Positions 15,803-23,208 of a DNA stretch of 29,293 nt are shown in pieces. The position numbers were made by a program, and so were the translations under genes. Numbering within the stretch: position 1 is the stretch's first letter; every line of letters starts with the position of its first letter. The notes beneath the pieces are model-generated. The model was not told the DNA's origin. It saw only the letters and a list, made by a program, of their open reading frames with translations, and searched no databases. The DNA is from Planctomycetaceae bacterium UBA4732 (GTDB lineage: Bacteria > Planctomycetota > Planctomycetia > Gemmatales > Gemmataceae), in the NCBI GenBank assembly GCA_002404095.1, contig DHJA01000096.1:11484-40776 (forward strand), given 5' to 3'.

Positions 15803-16238
15803 CCGCCCTTTCGGATCAAGGAGAAGGCCGTCGCGACGGCGCCATGCGGGACCGGCCCCAAACTTGCGGAAGAACCTCCAACGGCGCGCCGGCGCGTCTC
15901 CATTCGGTAGTTATAGCCACTTCTCCGGCAACTTCGAGAGGCGCCGGCGGCTTCTCTCGGCCAACCGCGCAGCCCATTGCCTGTCCGTCGGCACAGGGTC
16001 ACTCACTCTCCTTGTCCCTAGGCTCACTATTTCGCCCTAGTGGAAAAAAGAACCGTTGCTTTCTGCTGTATTTGCCGGGAGTTCCGGCGATTCCGAAAAG
16101 TCCGGCTGTTCGGCGGTCAAATCGGCGCGCTGGTTGCTAATAATGGCTGTACTCGCCGCGTGAGGGCGACCTGGTAACGACGGTGTGTGCCGTCGTACAG
16201 GAGTCGCCGTCCACGCGGACAGCACCAAGGAGAATGCA
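15803..16238. other. Intergenic region between sdhC and the small secreted protein gene
   Basis: This stretch of about 435 bp divides the divergent sdh operon and the plus-strand secreted-protein gene. I see no convincing gene in it; the open frames are shadows without ribosome binding sites. On the minus strand TATAAC (15910-15915) is a possible -10 for sdhC with a weak -35 (TCGAAG, 16 bp upstream). No long repeat or T-run terminator is visible. Confidence 0.5.
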
Positions 16239-16595
16239 ATGTTGAACCGAATCGTACCGCTCAGTCTGGCCCTGGTCGCCGCTTTCGCTTTCAGCGTCGC
16301 GGTCGCGGCTGACAAGGTCGAGAAAGACAAGCCCGCCGCCGCCAACGTCCATAAGGGCGTGGTGGTTTCGGTTTCGGTCGTCGACGGCACGCTGACAATG
16401 AAAGGCACGGACGGCAAGGAACACAAGCACATGGTGGCCAAGGACGCCAAGATCACCTGCGACGGCAAGGAATGCAAGCTAGACGACCTCACGAAGGATG
16501 AGACGGTCGCCGTCACGGTCGAGAAGCAAGGCGGCGACATGGTCATCACGAAGATCGAAGCCAAAAAGGCAGACAAAGACAAGAACGACAAGTAA
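16239..16595 (+). CDS. Small secreted Lys-rich protein (118 aa)
   Basis: A clear signal peptide (MLNRIVPLSLALVAAFAFSV, cleavage near AVAA at residues 21-24) precedes a mature part of about 95 residues. This has a beta-rich middle (HKGVVVSVSVVDGTLTMKG, then KHMVAKDAKITCDGK) and a Lys/Asp-rich tail. It resembles small planctomycete periplasmic proteins with an OB-like or PepSY-like strand pattern, but I cannot name the family. C78 and C84 could form a disulfide (residue positions by count from the ATG). AGGAG lies seven bases upstream of the ATG. A strong terminator follows. Confidence 0.8.
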   Translation: MLNRIVPLSLALVAAFAFSVAVAADKVEKDKPAAANVHKGVVVSVSVVDGTLTMKGTDGKEHKHMVAKDAKITCDGKECKLDDLTKDETVAVTVEKQGGDMVITKIEAKKADKDKNDK

Positions 16596-16625
16596 TAAAA
16601 GTTATTAGGGCGCGTTTCGCGCGAG

Positions 16626-16658
16626 CCGGGCGCCCTCTTGGACGGCGCCCGGTTTTTT
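16626..16658 (+). terminator. Intrinsic terminator after the small secreted protein gene
   Basis: The 9-bp perfect stem CCGGGCGCC / GGCGCCCGG (16626-16634 and 16644-16652) is followed by six T residues. It overlaps the last codon of the convergent nadD gene at 16657-16659. Confidence 0.9.
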
Positions 16659-17286
16659 ATTGCGCTCGGGGGGAAGAGGGTTCGCCGCGGTAGAGCCGCT
16701 TGTCGTGAACATAGCACTCGACGGCGCGCGGCAGGAGGTAGCGGAAGCTGCGGCCCTCGGCGGCGCGGCGGCGCAGGTCGCGGCTGGAAATGTCGATTAA
16801 TGGCACCTCGACGACTTCCATGTGGACTGCGGCGTCAGCCGGCAGGCCGATCCTGGCGCGCAGGTCGTCGCGGTCGGGAGGCGGGCTGTTCGGCCGTCCC
16901 ACGACGAGCAGGCCGGCCAACTCAAGAATGCGGCGCGGCTCGTACCAGAGGGGTAGGTCGTGAACCGCATCGCCGCCGACGAGCAGCAGCAAGTCGTCGC
17001 CGGGCCGCCGCCGGTGCAACTCGGCGAGGGTGTCCACGGTATAGCTAGGACCGTCGCGTTCTTTCTCTACTTCTTCGATATGGAAAGTGGGATTACCGGC
17101 GAGCGCGAGTGCAAGCATTTCGACGCGCTGCTCAAAGCGAGCGACGGGCCGAGGCTTGTGCGGCGGTCGCGGCGCGGGCACGAAAAGCACTTCATCGAGC
17201 CGCCCTTGTTGGCGACACTGCTCGGCCAGGATGAGATGGCCATAATGGACCGGATCGAACGTGCCGCCGAATACACCGACGCGCAT
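16657..17286 (-). CDS. nadD: Nicotinate-nucleotide adenylyltransferase (209 aa)
   Basis: NadD transfers AMP from ATP to nicotinate mononucleotide to give deamido-NAD in NAD biosynthesis. Motifs: GGTFDPVHYGH (7-17, nucleotide-binding H/T site), PPHK (41-44), SYTVDTL (81-87), GGDAVHDLPLWYE (104-116) and ISSRDLRRR (166-174, the SSTxIR equivalent). Length is normal. The ATG at 17286 is chosen because GGAG lies nine bases upstream; the ATG at 17292 would leave only three bases. The C-terminus ends about 20 residues after the last conserved segment. It is convergent with the secreted-protein gene. Confidence 0.95.
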   Translation of the reverse strand: MRVGVFGGTFDPVHYGHLILAEQCRQQGRLDEVLFVPAPRPPHKPRPVARFEQRVEMLALALAGNPTFHIEEVEKERDGPSYTVDTLAELHRRRPGDDLLLLVGGDAVHDLPLWYEPRRILELAGLLVVGRPNSPPPDRDDLRARIGLPADAAVHMEVVEVPLIDISSRDLRRRAAEGRSFRYLLPRAVECYVHDKRLYRGEPSSPRAQ

Positions 17287-17328
17287 CACCATTTTCTCCG
17301 GTCCTGGTATTGCGATCCGCTTGCGACT

Positions 17329-17676
17329 CTAGCGAGACCAGTAGCTGCCGTTAGGCCATATGATCATGTTGCCGCGAATCCTGCCTTCCAGACCGTCGCT
17401 TCCCTCGCCGTCGTTCCAATCCGGGATCCAGACGCGATCACGATAGACACTGCCCCAGGCAGCCTCCCCGTGTTCATTGATGAATTCGGCGCGGCCGTCC
17501 GGTCTTCGCTGGATAATCCGACAGGGGAGATCCTCATCGTCGTGCATGTACCAAGTCCCGTTGAGGTTCGGCACCCGATTGCGAAAGCCGCCGTCGTCCC
17601 GCGGTTGAGGGATGGCTGGGCCGGCGAACGTCAGCAATAGGAAAGTTGACAGGGTGAGCGGTAATGCGGTTTTCAT
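17329..17676 (-). CDS. Small secreted planctomycete protein (115 aa)
   Basis: A signal peptide (residues 1-24, KTALPLTLSTFLLLTFAGPA) precedes a mature domain with LNGTWYMHDDEDLPCRI and GSVYRDRVWIPDW, ending IRGNMIIWPNGSYWSR. The pattern of a short lipocalin-like NGTWY opening and an IIWxNGSxW close is familiar from small planctomycete secreted proteins without assigned function. The ATG at 17676 has GAGG about eight bases upstream and is preferred over the open frame to 17703. Confidence 0.7.
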   Translation of the reverse strand: MKTALPLTLSTFLLLTFAGPAIPQPRDDGGFRNRVPNLNGTWYMHDDEDLPCRIIQRRPDGRAEFINEHGEAAWGSVYRDRVWIPDWNDGEGSDGLEGRIRGNMIIWPNGSYWSR

Positions 17677-17756
17677 AGGGACGCCTCTTGTTAAGAGTGC
17701 CACTCGCTGATTTGGATGTTGAATGGATATAGGTGCAAACCTCGTGCCAGTCCGGC

Positions 17757-17777
17757 CCGCCGGGATAAACCCGGCGG
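17757..17777. repeat. Short GC hairpin in the gap after the PSCyt1-WD40 gene
   Basis: CCGCCGGG-ATAAA-CCCGGCGG is a perfect 8-bp stem with a 5-nt loop in the 143-bp gap between the small secreted protein gene and the end of the PSCyt1-WD40 gene. There is no T run. It is probably a dispersed palindromic unit. Confidence 0.55.
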
Positions 17778-17819
17778 CTCGCCTGTCGCTTTTCCAAAGG
17801 TGGATTCAGTAGTTGTGCT

Positions 17820-19880
17820 TTACTTGCTCGCTTGCGCAGGTGCCTTGCCCGCCAGGGCCGTTTTCCACTTCTCGACGATGGCGGCGGCCTGTGTGAATGC
17901 CAGCCCCGCGGTCGCCGTGGTCGCTTGGTCGGCGGCGGCTTTCGCGGCGGCGGCTTTGGCGACGACCGTAAGCGCTTCCACTTGCTTCGGCGCCGCCGCA
18001 GCCGCGGCGACCGCATTCGCAGCCGTCTGCTGCGCCTGAGTAAGCGCCGTCGTGGCGTTCTGTGCCACAACGGTCAAGTCAGTTGCCGTCTTTTGTGCCT
18101 GTGCTTGCTCGGCATTCATCTGGGCGGAAAGTTCGCGCACCCGATTCGCCGCGATTGTGAGCGCCGCGTCGCCCTTGGCCTTGTCGGAAGCGTCCTTCAC
18201 CTTGGCCGACGCCTCGGCCAACGCCTGCCCCAACACCGTTTTGGCGCGCACGTCGGCCTGGCCGGTGGTCGCCGCGGCTGTCGCCTTGTCGGAAGCGGCT
18301 TTGGCGTTCGCGGCGGCGTCGGCGGTGGCTTTCACGTTGGCCGCGGCGTCGGCCGCGACCTTCTGCGCCGCCGCGAGGTCCATAGCGGCCTTTTGGGACG
18401 CGGCAACAGACGCGGCCGCGACTGCCGCAGCCTGATCGCGCACCGCTTGCTTCGCGGCAAGCTCCTTTTGCGCTCCGTCTAGTCTTTCAGCCAACGTCGG
18501 CGGGTTCGGCGTCAGTTGGCCGACCGCCTTGCCGTCGGCCGCGGTCCACACAGGGATTTGCCCGGTCCAATCGCCGGCGATCACCCGCGCGTCGTCATGC
18601 GTGAAGGCGGCGCACAGCGCAACGTCCGGCCGGGCCTCGAAACTCCGTTGGGCGTTGCCGGCGCCGTCCCATAGCTTCACCAGCCTGTCCCGGCCGGCCG
18701 TGACGATGCGCCCATCTCGCGCGTATCGCACGGACTCGGCGCCGCCGCCGTGCGCGGCCCATGACTTGATCGAGTTACCGTTTTCCATTTCCCACAGGTG
18801 GACTGAACCGTCTTCGCTGGCGGAGGCGCAGACGTTGCCGTCGGAACGCCAGCTGACTTCGGTGATGGCCGCGGTATGGCCGCGCAGGCTGAAATATTCG
18901 CGGCCGGTGAACGCTTCCCATACGAACAGACCGCCCACGCGGTCGCCGCTCGTCAGGAGAACGCCGTCAGGGCTATATTCCAACGCCGTGATCCATTCGG
19001 TATGTTTGCGGATCTCATATATCAGCTTACCGTCTTTGGTGCCGTAGACTCGCACGACTTTGCTGGGACCGCCAAGGGCCACCTGGGTCTGATCGGGGCT
19101 GACGTCCGCCGCGAGGACGCTGTCGTTCTCGTCGCCGACTTCGATGATGCGCTCACCCGTGGTTACGCTCCAGAGGACCACCTTGCCGGACTTGCCGCTA
19201 TGACCGCCGCCCGCCAGCAATAGACCGCCATTGCGGCTGAACTTGAGGACGCGCGCCTCGCCTTCGGGGAACGGCAAGACGCCGATCAATTCCAGCGTGT
19301 CGGTGTTGTAAAGCAGCACTTCTTTTTGACCGCCGACGGCGGCCAGCGGCGCCCACGGGCTGCACGCCAGAGCCGTAACAGCGTCGGCTCGCGCCGTGCG
19401 GGCAATCGGTTCAAGGCTGAGCGCCTTGGCCGGCATGGGCGGCGCTCCGGCCGGCTTGCCGCGCACCACGCCGGGCAGACCCACATTGACCTTGGGGCCG
19501 GCGGCGATGGCCTTACTGCCAGAGTTCTCCAAGGCGCCGTCGGCGATCCATTGCCGCACCGTCGCCACGGTCGCATCCGGCAACACCGGCGACGACGGCG
19601 GCATGAACGGCTCACGTTTATGGGCCATCGACTGAAAGAGGGGGCTATTGTCCGGGTCGCCAGGCTTGATAATGACGCCGGAACTGCCGCCTTCCATGAC
19701 CTTGGTGAAGTTGTTGAGGACGACGCCGCCGCGTTTCTTGTCCTGGTTATGGCAGCCGACGCACTTTTCCTTCAACAGAGGCAGGACGTTGTCGTCATAG
19801 GTGATCTTGGCGAAGGATTCACCACATAGACACAAAGAACACAAAGAAGACAACAACAAAATGTGACGCTGACGAATCAT
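17820..19880 (-). CDS. PSCyt1-type cytochrome c / WD40 / coiled-coil secreted protein (686 aa)
   Basis: The signal peptide is residues 1-23. The planctomycete cytochrome domain (about 26-115) has the haem site C40-VG-C43-H44 and FMPPSSPVLPDATVATVRQW near 92-111. A WD40-repeat beta-propeller follows (about 160-470), with units ending LYN, LWS, VWE, LWE, LWD and VWT. The Ala-rich, almost Ile-free C-terminus (about 480-650, runs such as AAAQKVAADAAANVKATADA) is a long coiled coil. Such proteins accompany DUF1549/DUF1553 genes in planctomycetes and are thought to be exported. The gene follows the DUF1549/DUF1553 gene by 68 bp and is probably in the same transcript. Its signal peptide is encoded by a dispersed repeat. 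Confidence 0.85.
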   Translation of the reverse strand: MIRQRHILLLSSLCSLCLCGESFAKITYDDNVLPLLKEKCVGCHNQDKKRGGVVLNNFTKVMEGGSSGVIIKPGDPDNSPLFQSMAHKREPFMPPSSPVLPDATVATVRQWIADGALENSGSKAIAAGPKVNVGLPGVVRGKPAGAPPMPAKALSLEPIARTARADAVTALACSPWAPLAAVGGQKEVLLYNTDTLELIGVLPFPEGEARVLKFSRNGGLLLAGGGHSGKSGKVVLWSVTTGERIIEVGDENDSVLAADVSPDQTQVALGGPSKVVRVYGTKDGKLIYEIRKHTEWITALEYSPDGVLLTSGDRVGGLFVWEAFTGREYFSLRGHTAAITEVSWRSDGNVCASASEDGSVHLWEMENGNSIKSWAAHGGGAESVRYARDGRIVTAGRDRLVKLWDGAGNAQRSFEARPDVALCAAFTHDDARVIAGDWTGQIPVWTAADGKAVGQLTPNPPTLAERLDGAQKELAAKQAVRDQAAAVAAASVAASQKAAMDLAAAQKVAADAAANVKATADAAANAKAASDKATAAATTGQADVRAKTVLGQALAEASAKVKDASDKAKGDAALTIAANRVRELSAQMNAEQAQAQKTATDLTVVAQNATTALTQAQQTAANAVAAAAAAPKQVEALTVVAKAAAAKAAADQATTATAGLAFTQAAAIVEKWKTALAGKAPAQASK
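19818..19853 (-). repeat. Dispersed CACAAAGAACACAAAG-type repeat inside the signal-peptide coding region
   Basis: TTCACCACATAGACACAAAG followed by further ACACAAAG units matches the arms at 25621-25655 and 25711-25747. Read on the minus strand it encodes the LCSLCLCGE part of the signal peptide of the PSCyt1-WD40 protein. Confidence 0.75.
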
Positions 19881-19899
19881 TCTCTAAACCCTCTCGTAT

Positions 19900-19945
19900 G
19901 TCTTTCTTCGTGTCTTCGTATTTTCGTGTTTTCGTGATAAATCTT
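19900..19945. repeat. Degenerate half copy of the CACGAAA repeat
   Basis: A TCTTTCTTCGTGTCTTCGTA segment followed by TTTTCGTGTTTTCGTGA matches one arm of the inverted repeat at 13036-13150 imperfectly. Here only one arm is present, in the 68-bp gap between two genes of the surface-protein group. Confidence 0.6.
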
Positions 19946-19948
19946 TGA

Positions 19949-22540
19949 TTAGTGGTTAAACATAAACTCGCGCGAGTTCAGCAGCGCCCAGAAGGCATCG
20001 TCGAGTGCTCTCTTTTTGTCGGCTTCCGCGAAGATCAGCGTGTTGAGCCTGGCCGCTTCCTTCTCCGTCGGCTTGCGGCTTAGGCAGCGCAGGTACAACT
20101 CTTCGACAACCTGCGGCGGCGTCTTTTTCTCCGCCAGCCGTTGGCCGATCAGGTTGCCGGCCTGCACTTTCTGTGTCGTCGTATCGCCGTTGAGCAGGTG
20201 CAGCGATTGCGACAGCGTCGGTTCCAATTTCACTTCGCACGAACAAACCGTCTCGCGGGTCGCCCGGCCGAACGTCGTCAGGAAGTACGTGCTGACGCCG
20301 CCGTCGGCGATCTGCACGGCCCGCGCCCCCAGCGGCAGACCGGGGAACTTGTTCTTCGTGTTCGTCGCTTCGCTGATGCAGTCCAGGAACGTCTCCGCTT
20401 TGATGCGACGCAAACTGGCGTGTGCGAAGTTGCGCGTATCGCCAGCATTGCTCTCGTTGGCCTGCGTCGAAAGCTGGTACGTCCGCGACAAGCAGATGTC
20501 GCGCACTAGCTTCTTAAAGTCATATTTATAGTCGGTAAAGCGCTTACCCAATTCGTGCAGCAGTTCCGGGTTCGACGCCGGATTGCTGACGCGCACATCG
20601 TCCACTTCGTTGATGACGCCGATGCCGAAGAAGTTGCTCCAAACGCGGTTGGCAAGGTTGTCGGCGAAATACGGATTGCTCGGCGAAGCCAGCCACGCCG
20701 CCAGCACCGCGCGCCGGTCCTTGCCCGCCACGTCCGGCACGTCGCCGCCGAGGAACTTCGGCTTCATGACCACGCCGCGTATCGGGTGCGTCACCTCGCC
20801 GCCGCCGCTGTTGAAGACCACGACTTCGCGCGGGTCGTCCGTGCCCTTACGGCCGATTTGCGAGAAGAACGCGGCGAAACTGTAGTAATCGTCCTGCGTC
20901 CAGCGGTCGAACGGGTGGTTGTGGCACTGGGCGCACTGGACGCGCATACCGAGGAACACCTGCGCGGTGTTTTCCGAGAGTTTGAGTGCGTCGGGATCGT
21001 TTTGGTAGTAGTTTGTGGCGGGGCTTTTGAAGGTGCCGCCGCTTGCCGCCAACACTTCCTGCACCCATTCGTTGACCGGCACATTGCGGGCGATCTTGTC
21101 TTGCAGCCAGTTGTAGTACAGCAGCGTCGCCTTGTAGCTAATCTGGTTCGAGGAGCGGATCTGCAACAATTCCGCCCATTTCATCACCCACAACTCGGCG
21201 AACTCCTTGCGGCCGAGCAATTCATCGACCAGCTGTTCGCGCTTGTTCGGCGCGGGGTTCGCCATGTAACGCTGATACTCTTCCGGCGTCGGCAACAGGC
21301 CGATCACGTCGAGATACGCCCGCCGTAAAAAGACCTCATCCGTACACAATTCGGACGGGGCGATGCGCAGCTTGCGGAGCTTGGCGTTGACCAATGTATC
21401 GATGTAGTTATTTTCAGGGACGGCCGGGAAGGCAAACTGCAGTCCCTTGGGCAAGACGATGAACTGTGCGCCGACGGTGAACGTGGCGAAGCGGGCCATA
21501 ACGAAAGCCTCGCCGCGGTCGCCGGCCGTCACCAGGCCGTCGGGCGAAATCTTGGCGCTTGTATCGTTGTTGCTGAGGAACAAGGCCGACGAGGTAACAT
21601 CGCGGACCGAACCATCGGAATAGCGGGCGCGAACGACCATCTGCTGGGTCGAACCCTTGCCGTCAAGGACGGCGAGTTTCGGATAGAGGTCGGCGCTCAC
21701 CGGCGTGATTACGTCAGGCGCGTCTTGCGGAACGCCGGCTTCGAGCCAGCGGAGGAGCGTCTGGTGGTACTCGTCGCCGTCCTTGATGCGCTGGCCGCCG
21801 GTGTGAGCGACGCGGCCGGTCGCTTTCTCGATCATCAGGCTTTCATTAGGAAGAGCCAGGTTGACGCGGCGGCCGTTCATCTCGCGGGTGAGGCGGAAGT
21901 GATCGCCATCGGGGTCGAAGCCGAACAGCGACAAGCGGAAGCCGTCCTTGCCGCGCGCGGCGCCGTGACAGCTTCCCTGATTGCAGCCGTTACGCAGGAA
22001 AACGGGCATCACATCGAGCTTGAAACTAATGGGCCGATCCTTCGCGGCGTCTTTCACAGTCAACGGGACGCCGACAGCCTTACCGCCGAACTCGACCTTC
22101 ATCTCGGTGGCGCCGTCGGCCAAGGGGGTGAGGATGTTTTTGTCGAGCTTGGCCAACGCGGGGTTGGCGAGCGCGGCCTTGGCCTCGGCGGTCACGTCGC
22201 GCGTGAGGCCGTCAGCGAAAGTGGCCTGCACGACGAACACTTGCCGGCCGCGGCTGGTGGCGAGGGCAATGTCAGGGGGGAAGACTTCGACCTTGGCTAG
22301 AACAGGCGCCGGGGCCGGAACTGCCGCTGTTGGAGCGGAGGCTGGGATCGGCTTGGGAGCCGGAGGAGGCATAGGAACAGGCGCCGCCGCCGGAGGAAGC
22401 ACAGGAACCGGGGCCACAGTCGCAGGTTTCGCGGGAGCAGGAGCCGGGACGGGTGCGGGGACGTCCGCGCGCGAGGCGGAGACGAGCAATCCCAAGACGA
22501 GAGTTGCGGCCGCATGGAGGCAAGTCAAATTATTTAGCAT
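19949..22540 (-). CDS. DUF1549/DUF1553 (PSCyt2/PSD1) planctomycete cytochrome protein (863 aa)
   Basis: After a signal peptide (MLNNLTCLHAAATLVLGLLV, cleavage near SRA) comes a Pro/Ala linker (about 25-80) and a bacterial Ig-like strand region (about 84-165). An atypical haem motif NGCNQGSCHGA follows (C186-x4-C191-H192, the usual form in this family), then a second Ig-like stretch. The DUF1549 domain (IDTLVNAKLRKL onward) contains VQCAQCHNHPFDRW with CxxCH, and the C-terminal DUF1553 domain (LANRVWSNFFG through LLNSREFMFNH) closes the protein. Function is unproven; exported redox or polysaccharide-related roles have been proposed. The ATG at 22540 is chosen because it begins the signal peptide, although its ribosome binding site is weak. 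It lies upstream of the PSCyt1-WD40 gene. Confidence 0.9.
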   Translation of the reverse strand: MLNNLTCLHAAATLVLGLLVSASRADVPAPVPAPAPAKPATVAPVPVLPPAAAPVPMPPPAPKPIPASAPTAAVPAPAPVLAKVEVFPPDIALATSRGRQVFVVQATFADGLTRDVTAEAKAALANPALAKLDKNILTPLADGATEMKVEFGGKAVGVPLTVKDAAKDRPISFKLDVMPVFLRNGCNQGSCHGAARGKDGFRLSLFGFDPDGDHFRLTREMNGRRVNLALPNESLMIEKATGRVAHTGGQRIKDGDEYHQTLLRWLEAGVPQDAPDVITPVSADLYPKLAVLDGKGSTQQMVVRARYSDGSVRDVTSSALFLSNNDTSAKISPDGLVTAGDRGEAFVMARFATFTVGAQFIVLPKGLQFAFPAVPENNYIDTLVNAKLRKLRIAPSELCTDEVFLRRAYLDVIGLLPTPEEYQRYMANPAPNKREQLVDELLGRKEFAELWVMKWAELLQIRSSNQISYKATLLYYNWLQDKIARNVPVNEWVQEVLAASGGTFKSPATNYYQNDPDALKLSENTAQVFLGMRVQCAQCHNHPFDRWTQDDYYSFAAFFSQIGRKGTDDPREVVVFNSGGGEVTHPIRGVVMKPKFLGGDVPDVAGKDRRAVLAAWLASPSNPYFADNLANRVWSNFFGIGVINEVDDVRVSNPASNPELLHELGKRFTDYKYDFKKLVRDICLSRTYQLSTQANESNAGDTRNFAHASLRRIKAETFLDCISEATNTKNKFPGLPLGARAVQIADGGVSTYFLTTFGRATRETVCSCEVKLEPTLSQSLHLLNGDTTTQKVQAGNLIGQRLAEKKTPPQVVEELYLRCLSRKPTEKEAARLNTLIFAEADKKRALDDAFWALLNSREFMFNH

Positions 22541-22654
22541 GGGACTATTGCCTATATTTGTGAAGTCAATGCCTGTAATGGGTAAGGGACCGTCAATCTC
22601 GCTTTTCTGGCCGCGGCTTGCTACGATACCGATAACACCAATGGAGGGCGACCG

Positions 22655-22921
22655 ATGATTTTCACACCAGACGATGTCAAAACCCGACTGCGCTATCAAC
22701 CGTTCACCCCTATGCGCATCGTAACGACCACCGGGCAAATCTACGACGTTTACCACCCAGACCTTGTATGGGTCGGCGAGCGGTTTTTAATGGTTGGAAG
22801 CCCCAGTCCCAAAGACCCTTCCGTTTTCGACCAGGTAAGCCGCCTTGCCCTCGCTCACGTCACTGAATTACGCGACTTGCCAATAGCAACAGCCCCGCCC
22901 TCAAACGGCTCTGCTTCATAA
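22655..22921 (+). CDS. Small planctomycete protein, tandem copy 1 (88 aa)
   Basis: The protein starts MIFTPDDVKTRLRYQPFTPM, has a beta-strand core (RIVTTTGQIYDVYHPDLVWV) and ends with SRLALAHVTELRDL. It is roughly 60% identical to the next gene. Such 80-90-residue proteins, often in multiple copies, are typical of Gemmata-like planctomycetes and have no known function. GGAGGG lies upstream of the ATG. The gene is on the opposite strand to the surface-protein genes on both sides. Confidence 0.8.
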   Translation: MIFTPDDVKTRLRYQPFTPMRIVTTTGQIYDVYHPDLVWVGERFLMVGSPSPKDPSVFDQVSRLALAHVTELRDLPIATAPPSNGSAS

Positions 22922-22933
22922 GGAGGACTTCCG

Positions 22934-23200
22934 ATGATCTTTACTCCAGAACTTGTTAAGGCCCGGCTCCGCGAACAACCGTTTGTTCCGCTTCAAATCG
23001 TGACGACGAGTGGGCAGACCTACGACGTTCGCCATCCGGACCTCGTGTTTGTGACCGAGGAATCTTTGATGGTAGGACTGCCCAGTTCCAAAGACCCCAC
23101 AATAGTCAGCGGCCATGTTACTCGTGTGGCGCTCGCCCATGTCACGGAGCTTCGTGACCTAGCAAGGTTAGTTTCGCCGTCTAACGGCACGACTCCGTAA
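22934..23200 (+). CDS. Small planctomycete protein, tandem copy 2 (88 aa)
   Basis: This is a paralog of the preceding gene with the same length and layout (MIFTPELVKARLREQPFVPL, then QIVTTSGQTYDVRHPDLVFV and LAHVTELRDL). It lies 12 bp downstream of copy 1, with AAGGAGG upstream of the ATG, so the pair is an operon made by tandem duplication. Its end is 8 bp from the end of the convergent PPC-domain gene. Confidence 0.8.
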   Translation: MIFTPELVKARLREQPFVPLQIVTTSGQTYDVRHPDLVFVTEESLMVGLPSSKDPTIVSGHVTRVALAHVTELRDLARLVSPSNGTTP

Positions 23201-23208
23201 AGCGGCCG

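Noticed and set aside
16037..16717. 226-aa minus-strand open frame
   Set aside because: It is antisense to the small secreted protein and across its terminator. Its composition is Ser/Thr/Ala-rich shadow sequence.
20555..21328. 257-aa plus-strand open frame
   Set aside because: It is antisense to the DUF1549/DUF1553 gene and lacks motifs.
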